Shown here one piece after another: positions 1-8,150 of a stretch of DNA of 15,094 nucleotides (its first letter is position 1; every line of letters starts with the position of its first letter). The DNA is from Cerioporus squamosus (taxonomy: Eukaryota > Basidiomycota > Agaricomycetes > Polyporales > Polyporaceae). The notes beneath the pieces were generated by a model, which was not told where the DNA came from, ran no database searches, and was given only the letters and a program-made list of their open reading frames with translations. Made by a program: the position numbers and the translations under genes. The stretch lies in contig JABYQS010000705.1 in assembly GCA_022592435.1 (NCBI GenBank), forward strand, positions 1 through 15,094. The letters are read 5' to 3'.

Positions 1-2930
1 CCGAGTCCCGGTGATACATGTATACCTTCGCTGACGCACATTGCTCACGCGTACCGCGTTCACATCAAGCTTACGCCTGCATGGCGCCTCATCCGAATCG
101 TCGCTGGCAGGACCCTGCGGACTTGTGGCGTACCACGGCCGTGCAACTACTTACCAGAATTTCGAAACACGCAGGAAGGCGAGGCTCCTCGTCATACCGG
201 ATTATGCATATCCACCGCTTGCGCTAAGGCTGCCGCGAACCGTGCGGTGTGGGTGCGGGCGGGCGTACGTACACCGACAACTCGCGCCGGGTACTGTACG
301 CGTCCTACATACGCATCCCCGCATCCCCGTACGGACTAGCACGCCTCGCTTGGCGTGCATCCTCCCGCCAGCTTCGGGGTCCGCACCGCCGTGGTGACGA
401 CAGGACGAAATGGGACGCGATGAGACGGACGCGGATGGAGGCCACGCACGCACGGACCATGGCGACATTAATAGCCAATCCGAGTGGGCTGCAGATGGCC
501 GCGATCGAGCTTGGTTTAGAGCTCCCTTCGCGCCCTTGTACGTACCGCCGCAGTGCACCTAGGCGTGGGCCAGGAACGAGAAGCCCAGCATCCCGGCCAG
601 CTGCAGCGACCCTACTTACTTGCGTACGCGGGCCGACTGGCAGCAGGACGTTCGACTTCTGGTAGCGACCGTCGCTGTCGCTAGCGCCTTCAAGCTTCAG
701 GACTCTCACTACATGCTAAGCCTATCGCTCTCGCGTCTGGGTCTCTGCTCAAATTGCCTTCTGATAGCCTCCACGGGAACAGCAGGCGTCTCGCGTATGC
801 GTGGCATGGTTTTTGTCGAGCTTTTCTTGTCTTCCGAGTCGCCCCGCCTGTGGCTCTCACCGTCGACGCACCTCGAAGCTCCCGCCTCGCTACGTCCGCC
901 CAACCCCAAACCCCGCAGGCTTCTGGCTTCCCTGCGCTCGTCATTGTTCGAGCGTCGACTCGGGCGCATTCAAAGTACGACCGCGATGGCGTGTCGCGGC
1001 CCGGCAGTTGGGCGGGCGAGGCAATAAGCTCGAGCTCCATAACTGCATCCTCAGTGACACTAGTAAGTACTAGCACTGACAGCGAGCGGGTGGTCGTGGC
1101 AGTCGAGGGTGCTGGACCCTGGCCGGCGATCATACCCACGCAGTCGCCTCCTGCGCAGGCCTGAGGCATCTGGACATTTGGCCGGTGAGCCCGAAGCGGC
1201 GCCTCGATGGCGCCTCCAAGCTGAACCCCGCTAGACCCTGAGGAATTCTGCCAGTTGTCCGTGCACACCCTCCTCTGGCGTCTGGATTTGAAAAGGATGC
1301 CGGAGAGCATGAGAAGTGAGTCGAGGATGCCAGGGCATATAGATGGATTATCACTCACGTCTAGCCACTCTCACTCGGCAGCCACCAGTACTGCGCACTG
1401 AGAACCGTTTCGCGTCACGTGTCTCTGGGCTCCGCTGCTGTACCTATACGTACTCATCCCTCTGCGCCCCTGTCATAATGAGGCCTTGCCGTAACACCGG
1501 GGAACGAAGGGACCGACCACATCGATATATATGACAGTCCCCAGTCCCAGCGGGCGTTATGGTCGCCGGCATGAAATTGAGGCGTTGCGGCGAGAGATGC
1601 CGATGGCGACTGAGCGGCGAGTGTTGGCATCGATGGACGCATGTCATGTGTCGTACGTCTGTGGATTACTGACCACTGAGTGCGCCACTGACTGAGTGGG
1701 TGCAGTGCAGGATCCACCGAGTGGACTACTTTGTCTGGGGGATGATACTGCCAGTGCAAGAGCGTACCTGGGGCTGTAAGCTTGAAGTCTGAAGAATGGC
1801 GCAGTCGGCTTCGCACACCGCCGCTCAAAACCGACGAAGGTTTCTGAGGATGACATGCTCGATTATTGCTGAGATTTCACGATACGAGGACTACCTGGCG
1901 GGTATGGGTAAGTCACGGTAGATTCCGATGCTATTGCCAGTGCGGTAACGTAGGTACCTGAAGACATCGCATGCGCGATGAGAAAACGGGCCCCCGGGCG
2001 CAATGCAATTGTCGCCGGGAACTCAGTACTCCGGCTTCTCATGGCACCACCTCTCGGGAACGAACGTGCATGAATGCTTTTCCCGTGGGTTCTGGAGACG
2101 GCTCGTAGCCGCATGGCACTGAGCAGGTGGGACGCCACCAGGCCGAAGAGTCCTAAAGCGTCGATGGCGAGCGTATCTTGCGCGGGCCAGGTGATGTCTG
2201 TGCTTCGCGATGCTCCGCGGACGGCGCTGCATTCTTAATGGGCGGCTGGACCGGGAGGAGGATGTGCCCCGGGGTCTCTCTCCCGGATAGGGTTGGGGGT
2301 GCATGGGATCGCGGGATCAGTTGACATGGCGCATGAACGACGCTAAACTAGCAGCGAGGGCGCAGCCTGTCTGGGTATCCCGCGACGCCACCTATTTGCG
2401 GGAAATGCAGGCGCGGGCTGCAGGTAGGATGCATAGGAGTTCGCCGCGGACTGTCAGTGCGCGGGAGCAGCTGATGACTGGACACATGCCGTACTTACCT
2501 TCAGGGGAATGATAACGGCGCGTCAGCCCACCGCTGATGGACCTGCCCAAGAGGGAAAAGGCCCGACTTTGCGCGGTCTTGTGTGCGAGACCGCCGTGCC
2601 GAGATGAATCTGGCCGCCGTCTGCTGCTCTCGAGTCTCGGAGGCTTCGAGGTTCCTGTCTGCCTCGTTCGCGTCGCGGCAGGCAGCAGCGTGCAGGCGCA
2701 GGGTGTGGCGATGAAGGCCGTAATGTCCATGGCGTGTCACTCATACATTGTCATTAATGTCAGAGCGGGCAGCTGGCGGGACGGGTGCGCTGAGTTCGAA
2801 ATGCAGCCGACCCAGACATCCGGAGACACCGGGAGGCGCGCGGGGAATTGACCGGCGGGGGGTCCGGGGTCTCAGCTCGGGGTTCTCGAGATCGGCTGGC
2901 AGCGTCGTCGCATCTCAATTTCCCGCGCCG
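1..2930. other. Gene-free stretch left of the transcription factor gene
   Basis: I see no supportable gene here. The longest open frame (690-1358, minus, 222 codons) and the others have no recognisable domain, signal peptide or membrane segment, and they show no series of spliceable exons with consistent phase. Their residue composition (rich in Arg, Ser, Ala, Pro with scattered Cys) is what non-coding GC-rich DNA gives in any frame. No terminal repeats, reverse-transcriptase or transposase motifs, tRNA or rRNA were recognised. It may be intergenic DNA, decayed mobile DNA, or contain an unrecognised non-coding RNA. Confidence 0.5.
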
Positions 2931-2936
2931 CCCAGC

Positions 2937-3008
2937 TCGTTTCCTCCTCCTCTTCCCTCTGCCCCCGACCTGCTTGTCCGCTCTCTCTTCCGCCTCCTCC
3001 ACCGCCCG
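2937..3008 (+). promoter_or_regulatory. Pyrimidine-rich leader/promoter tract of the transcription factor gene
   Basis: A C+T-rich stretch with runs such as TTTCCTCCTCCTCTTCCCTC and CTCTCTCTTCCGCCTCCTCC ends about 40 nt before the ATG at 3049. Pyrimidine tracts just upstream of the transcription start or in the leader are common in filamentous fungi. The ATG at 3049 itself sits in a good context (ACCATCATGG, purine at -3 and G at +4). No convincing TATA box was seen. The tract's role is inferred from position. Confidence 0.45.
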
Positions 3009-3048
3009 ACGCGAGGGCTCCCAACACCGGAGGCGAATCACCACCATC

Positions 3049-6000
3049 ATGGAGAGCACACCAGGTCTCGATGACCCCAGAGCCCACACGCCAGCGAGCG
3101 CGATGGGCTACCCCCCTACCCCCTCCTCTTCCGCCCTACAGAACGGCCAGGCTTCGGAGCAGCTCACCCCAGGCGCGGGCGCACCCTCAGCATCAGGACA
3201 CCAGAAGTTCTCCAACGGACCGTGCGTACTCGGTCCTTCCAATCGCATTATCCCTATAACCCCTCTCACAGACATATCCGTTCCCGTATTACCGTGGTGT
3301 GTGCAGAGGTGAGTTTTTGATCCATGGACGGTCTCTCCTCTCGCTCGCGTCCTCCCGTTCTCTTGTGGGCAAACACTCCATGTGCGATCGACGTGCTGTA
3401 CGCCAGCGCCCTGCCCTGACCCTAAGCAAGGTGCGCCCACGGCGGACATCTCCTGTTGTGCACTGCAGTGCATCCGATAGCTGTCCCCACATGTTTGAAA
3501 GACCATGGGTTGCAGCGATGTACCGGGCTCGTTGGTCGTCCGGATTCCCGATACGAGCGTGTGGTTCACCGCACTTCCGCTGCCATTCGGTACGGTCAAC
3601 ATATCGCGTCTCTCTTGCGGCGGCTGTTGCTCCCAAAATGTGAGGGGAACGACGCGTTGACCATTAACCACACATAATGTCGTGCCCCGCATCGATACGC
3701 ACGGCACTCGATCACGAACGCCGGGTGATGGTTAACCCGTACCGGGCTGGGTTGATGGCGCCGGCTGGCATTTCATTCTGTGCGGAGCGTTATACGTCTC
3801 TTAATCAATCGCTCGGTCAAATCTCCAATCGCGTGCTAAACATGTACTTTTCAGTGCAAACGGCTGAAGCTCAAATGCGATCGCCGTACACCTTGCAGCT
3901 CATGTCTCAAACGCGACACCGTACAACGATGTGTCTACTCCCAAGCCGCTGCAGAGAAAGTGTACGTATTGTCTGTGCGCTGGTGACTGCCCTACCTCAC
4001 ATGCATGACAGTGACGTACAAACTCTACACAACCGCATCATTGAGATCGAGAAGGTGCTCGCACAGCTGCAAGCAGCGCCTTCCTCTATGCCCGTCTCTG
4101 CTGCACTTGCTGGGATCCCCACCTTCAAACAACCAAACGCCATTGCCGGGCCAAGCAGGGCTGGCCCCTCGGTTCCTCCCCCCACCTCCAGCTTAATGGC
4201 AGGATTCCCGTGCAATGACCGCGCTCTCTTGGCCCAGGGTGCATCTGGCAGCTCCGTCGTGATCAGCCTTGAAGACGTCGTGAGTCTCTGGCTGAACGAG
4301 CTCGAAGAGCTTGGCTTCGACCCGACACCTCGGATGGCCGAGGCCGGTGCCGGTTCGATGCGTCCACCGCCAGCTAGTAGTGTGGTAAAACTTGAACCCA
4401 CCCCAGTAACCATCCCGTCTCCCTCATCTTCCTTCGCTCCCGGAGCTGGTTCACAAACATCCAGTGGTGGTATCGCTACACTGCATCCACCTGCACCTTA
4501 CGACGCCTTCTTGCCGCCGCCCTCCGCCGGGCCGTCTGCGCTGCCCCAAGTCACTGCTGCGCTCATCTCGTATCTCCCCGCCGAGCCCGTCCGTTCACGG
4601 TACCTCAAAGCGTTCCGGGAGACGATGCTCCTTCACCCGTCGTTCAACGTGCCTCACTTTGAGCAGCGTATCATGGCCGTCTACACGTGGGCAGAGACCG
4701 GCGAGACGCCCCCGACAGCCGCCGCGGCGTACGGCAGCAAACCCATGACGAAGGCAGACCTTGCGCGGGACATCTTCTTCTCGAGCGCGAAGCCAGGGAG
4801 CAGCAGCCGTGCCAACGGTTCTACAGTGCCCGGTGCAAGTTCAAGCTCAAATACGCCGAAACCTACGCTCAGCTTCTTCTCTGCCACATGTGCTGCGTTC
4901 GCATTGGGTGCTCTTGTTGCTCGGGACGATGGCCCTCGTGGCGACCCCTCGGCATCGTCACCACCGTCGTCGTCCGGTGCGGGCGACGCCAGCGGTACTC
5001 CTGCGATGCTCTTTGCGCTTTCGGAGCAGTCTTTGCAATTGTTCGAGAAGACGGCCGCGTACGACCTCGACTCGGTCATCGCGATGATCCTGCAGGTCCT
5101 CTACATGCTGTACGAGGGCCAAATAAGCGTCGCGCAAGGTGTCTTCCCCTTGGTGAGTGCGCCGAGATGACGTTAGCCCCGAAGTGTAGCTGACGCGCAT
5201 GCTGTGCGTAGGTTGGCAAGATGGTGAACGTGGCGCGCATGATGGGGCTCGCCATGGACCCCGACGAGTTCCTCGGCACGTACAACCTCTTCGAGGCGGA
5301 GACGCGCCGCAGGATATGGTGGGAGGTGTTCTACTTTGACCTGTAAGTGGTCTTTCTTCGCCTCGTTCGCGCGAGAGAGATGCGGTCCTGATCTCCCTTG
5401 CCTGCCCGCCTCGAAGCTTCGCGGCCGACTGCATGGGCCAGCCCCCGCTGATCGCGGACAACACGCACACGACGCGGCTCCCGGCCGACGTCGACGAAGA
5501 CAAGTTCACGCCCTCGTGCGTGTCGCTTCCCGAGCCTGACGACGGCGCGGCGCCGCCGGACACGTCCTCGGTCTACTTCTCGCTCAAGTGTCGGCTCGCG
5601 CAGCTCGTGAAGAACGTCAAGAAGCAGACGTTCCGGGACCCGCTCGGGGACAGGGACGACGCGCCCGCCGGCGCGGCGATCGAGCAGGCGGGCGCGTTCG
5701 AGGCGGACGTGGCGGCGTTCCTGCAGGAGCTGCCCGCCGCGTTCCGGCTGGACTTCACGGACGACCTCGAGAAGCCGGTGCCGCCGCTAGCCCCAGGCGA
5801 GTCCGCCGCGCGCGTCGCGCAGAAGTGCGAGCTCGCGATCGTCGCGAATAGGCTGATCGTGAAGCTGTACCTGCCGTTCTTGAAGGAGGCGGCCGCGAGC
5901 GGGCGGCCGTGCCACCAGGCGGTGTTCGGGACGATCAGCGCGGCGCACAACATCGTGTGCGCGGCGAAGGTCGTGCACGCGGCGTGGAAGGACGGTCAGG

Positions 6001-7508
6001 CGACGGCCGCGGCGGCGCGCATGGCGCTGTTCGACTTTTACGACTTTGGGCGGACTGTGTTCGACGCGGCGGTCGTGTGCGCGCACGCGGTGGTGCAGGA
6101 GCCGATGAGCATCGTCGCGGCGGAGGGGATGAAGAGCGTGGTGTGCGCGCTGGAGATCCTCCGGGAGATCGGCACGGCGCGGCTGGGCGTCGAGGGCACG
6201 ACGCGGAACGGGGGGCGGAGCGAGGCGGTGCGGATTGTGGAGGTGATGAAGCGCAAGGCGGAGGCGGCGCGCGGGGGCGGCGGAGGTGGTGCGGCGGCGG
6301 GGACGAAGCGGAAGCACGCGGAGGTTGAGGGCGCTGAGCGGGAGCGGGAGCGGGAGTCGTTCGCGGCGAGCTTCCAGCTGCCGTTCGTGGGCGCGGCGGT
6401 GAGCTCGTCGAGGGCGGAGCGGCCGCGGGCGCCGGCGGCGAAGCTGAGGGACGACGCGGGCGCGAAGGCGGGGAAGCCCGAGGCGAAGAAGCAGGCGCGG
6501 GAGAGGGAGAGGGAGAGGGAGAGGGAGAGGGAGAGGGAGAAGGACAACAAGGAGAAGGACAAGGAGAAGCAGCCTCCCCCGCTGCGCGTGCGCCATATGA
6601 CGGGCCAGCCGGCCCCGAGGAGGCAGCGGACCGCTTCCGTGTCCGTGGCTGCGTCGGCGTCGACGGCGAACGTCAATGCGGGTGCTGGGGCGACTCCTGC
6701 ACCTGCACCAGCAGCTGCGTCCGCAACGCAGCCGTCTCCGCTCACGCTCACGACTACTCCCCCGGCGCAAGGCCAGCCCCAGCCGTCGTCCTCGGTCCCG
6801 CAGTCGCCGTACGACGCGTACATCCCTCCGCCTCTACCTGCGCCTGCTCGCGAGCCTCAGCAGCAGCAGCAGCAGCATTCGTCGCCTTCGCAGCAACAGA
6901 CACCCTCTCAGCAATTGCCGCCCCCACCCCCGCCCCAGCAGCAGCAGCTTCCGCCCACGCCCCAGCTTCAGCAGCTCCCGCCCACGCCTCAGCTTCAGCA
7001 GCTCCCGCCTACGCCCCAGCTTCAGCAGCCACCAGACGACTACGCGATGCAGTACAGCAGCCCGGACGACGAGATGGGCGACGAGCGGCGGTTCAGCGCC
7101 AGCTACGACTCGCCCGCTTCCGCCGGCAGCGGCGCGCCAACGATGTACGACCAGAGCCAGTACGCGAGCCCGGCGAGTGCGTACCCGCCCGCGCCCCCGC
7201 CGCCGTCTGCGGGGTATTACATGTCGTATGCGCCGCCGCCGTACGTCCCGGGGCCGGAGGCAATGGGGATGATGGATGGGTACCCGCCGGCGCGTGGGAT
7301 GGAGTACCAGCCGCAGCCTTCGCAGGCTCACCCCCAGCACCATCCCCAGCACCAGCACCCGCATCCGCACCAGCAACAACATCAGCACCAGCAGCATCCC
7401 GGGCATGTGCAGCACGCCCAGCCGCAGATGGTCGCGATGGGCTGGTCGCAGCAGGGCGATCCGAGTGCGGGGGGCGAGATGTGGTCGGACTACAAGTTTT
7501 ACGCCTAA
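3049..7508 (+). CDS. Zn2Cys6 fungal-specific transcription factor, 6 exons, 1226 aa
   Basis: Exons by eye: 3049-3221, 3272-3308, 3855-3961, 4012-5152, 5212-5342, 5417-7508 (3681 nt, whole codons). All introns are GT-AG: 50, 546, 50, 59 and 74 nt. Splicing restores a Zn2Cys6 binuclear cluster, C68-x2-C71-x6-C78-x5-C84-x2-C87-x8-C96, with core CKRLKLKCDRRTPCSSC. It is followed by a short probable coiled-coil dimerisation helix (DVQTLHNRIIEIEKVLAQLQ, 107-126). Residues about 290-750 look like the fungal-specific transcription factor domain (PF04082), including MLYEGQISVAQGVFPLVGKM and ETRRRIWWEVFYFDLFAADC. The C-terminus is long and disordered: basic patches (MKRKAE, TKRKHAE, about 807-830), an Arg-Glu run (about 891-905), Gln runs, LPPTPQLQQ repeats and a His/Gln-rich tail. 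Expected role: nuclear, DNA-binding regulator. Target genes cannot be read from the sequence. Exons 5-6 are markedly more GC-rich at third positions than exons 3-4. Confidence 0.88.
3222..3271 (+). other. Intron 1 of the transcription factor gene (50 nt)
   Basis: Donor GTGCGT, branch-like CTATAAC and acceptor CTCACAG. Removal joins the N-terminal frame (ending FSNGP) to the frame reading HIRSRITVVCAE, which supplies the first zinc-cluster cysteine. If the intron is retained, the N-terminal frame runs to a stop at 3312, giving an 87-residue product without the zinc cluster. Confidence 0.8.
3309..3854 (+). other. Intron 2 of the transcription factor gene (546 nt, unusually long)
   Basis: The donor is AG|GTGAGT after a GAG codon (exon ends 3308). 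The acceptor is CTTTTCAG with a CTAAAC branch site about 15-20 nt upstream. The flanking exons join in phase 0 as CAE|CKRLKLKC, so the intron lies inside the first Cys-x2-Cys of the zinc cluster and the whole 546 nt must be removed. The other introns in this gene are 50-74 nt. The intron holds an AG|GT step at 3430/3431 preceded by a CTGAC branch-like site, and an open frame starting at ATG 3677 that runs in frame into exon 4. No terminal repeats were recognised inside it. Confidence 0.8.
3962..4011 (+). other. Intron 3 of the transcription factor gene (50 nt)
   Basis: Strong donor GTACGT, CTCAC branch-like site and acceptor ATGACAG. Removal joins SQAAAEK and V (split codon GT|T) to DVQTLHNRII. 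This places the dimerisation helix directly behind the zinc cluster, as expected for this class of regulator. Confidence 0.8.
6499..6540 (+). repeat. Hexanucleotide GAGAGG tandem repeat encoding an Arg-Glu run
   Basis: About seven copies of a GAGAGG-type unit in exon 6 encode alternating Glu and Arg (residues about 891-905), followed by a Lys/Asp/Glu-rich segment (KDNKEKDKEK). It is in frame and without stops. Such a mixed-charge run can form a single alpha-helix or a charged disordered segment. Unit length is a multiple of three, so copy-number change would keep the frame. Confidence 0.85.
6858..6875 (+). repeat. CAG run encoding polyglutamine
   Basis: Six consecutive CAG codons, followed by further Gln-rich sequence to about 6947 (SQQQTPSQQL and proline runs). 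It lies in the disordered C-terminal part of the transcription factor, where glutamine/proline-rich stretches often belong to activation regions. Confidence 0.8.
6948..7028 (+). repeat. Three tandem copies of a 27-nt unit encoding LPPTPQLQQ
   Basis: Copies lie at 6948-6974, 6975-7001 and 7002-7028. Each encodes LPPTPQLQQ and they differ by only one to three bases, all silent (for example CTT/CTC Leu, CCC/CCT Pro, CCC/CCT before ACG). The near identity with silent differences points to recent in-frame expansion under some protein-level constraint. Confidence 0.9.
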
Positions 7509-8150
7509 GCGGGACATGGCTCGTCTACCGTCTACCGTCTTTCGGCGGTGGTCTTCACGATCGGCGACGCGCCCTGGTTTATGGGGTTCCTTGAAGGATT
7601 TGCGATGCTTGCTTTATGATATTTATCCGTATGCTCGTTATTCGTTCGTGTCCTCTGCTCTTGCCCTCCTTCCCCCTCCTCTGCCCTCTCCTCCTTCCCC
7701 TCACTGTGTCCGATCTGCTTCTGCTTCTGCTTCTGCCTCTCCCTCTCCGCCTCCCCCCGAATCGCCTCCCTCCTTCGCCACACTTGCCTATGCCTCCCTA
7801 TCTTGCCTATCTCAGCTTTCTGAGGAGGAGGAGGATCCCGTTCACGATGTACGCCATGTCTCGTCTGCGCCATTTTTCGCGTGTGGACATTTTGCTTCTG
7901 TCACTCGCAGCTCCTCCAACCTATCTCTCCTTTTCCGCTATCCACCCCACAAGCCACGACAAGTTATACATGCCCCTGTCGTCCCGCTCTCCACACTCAC
8001 CGTACCCCGCTATAGGACGCGGGATGCGGCGTTCTCCGAGTCCTGCTTTCGTTCGGTGTACACGTACCTTATTAAACCAGTCTATGGTGCTTGTTGTGTT
8101 ACTCTACTACCTATGCATTCCTGTTGCTCTTAGCCCCCAGATATGATGGG
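7509..8150 (+). other. Probable 3' UTR of the transcription factor gene
   Basis: After the TAA at 7506-7508 the sequence becomes T- and C-rich with short repeats (GTCTACCGTCTACCGTCT at about 7524-7541) and no supportable coding region. Open frames at 7276-8133 and 7616-8146 are dominated by Leu/Pro/Ser/Arg runs that come from the pyrimidine tract. ATTAAA at 8071-8076 could act as a poly(A) signal. The 3' end of the transcript cannot be fixed from sequence alone. Confidence 0.4.
7652..7768 (+). repeat. Long polypyrimidine tract downstream of the stop codon
   Basis: Nearly pure C/T for over 100 nt with few purines, including CTTCTGCTTCTGCTTCTG and several CTCCTTCC-like runs. This kind of tract is more usual in fungal promoters than 3' UTRs. 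Here no coding exon follows it closely on the plus strand. On the minus strand it reads as polypurine. Confidence 0.6.

Noticed and set aside
690..1358. 222-codon minus-strand open frame in the left region
   Set aside because: No recognisable motif, random-looking composition and overlapping open frames of similar size on the other strand.
1870..1920. CTGAGA followed by GGTAAG, considered as a piece of a TPP riboswitch or an exon end
   Set aside because: The second conserved half of the TPP element is absent, and no open exon with a matching acceptor is present.
3362..3480. Cys- and Arg-rich stretches (MCDRRAVRQR and SCCALQC in different frames) as an alternative zinc cluster
   Set aside because: The cysteine spacing does not fit Zn2Cys6, stops interrupt the frames, and the region lies inside intron 2.
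3677..3854. Open frame containing FCAE (3776-3787) as the first half of the zinc cluster
   Set aside because: It resembles the expected start of the cluster, but no AG acceptor precedes it in frame. The only nearby donor (C|GTTATA at 3789) gives the wrong phase for CKRLKLKC. The exon 3272-3308 ending VVCAE fits donor, phase and N-terminus perfectly.
5787..6823. Minus-strand open frames of 327 and 261 codons opposite exon 6
   Set aside because: Mirror frames of GC-rich repetitive coding sequence (Arg/Leu/Ser-rich), typical of antisense shadows.
7276..8146. Long plus-strand open frames covering the end of exon 6 and the 3' region
   Set aside because: They are off-frame shadows of the transcription factor and translations of a polypyrimidine tract, with Ser/Pro/Leu/Arg runs only.
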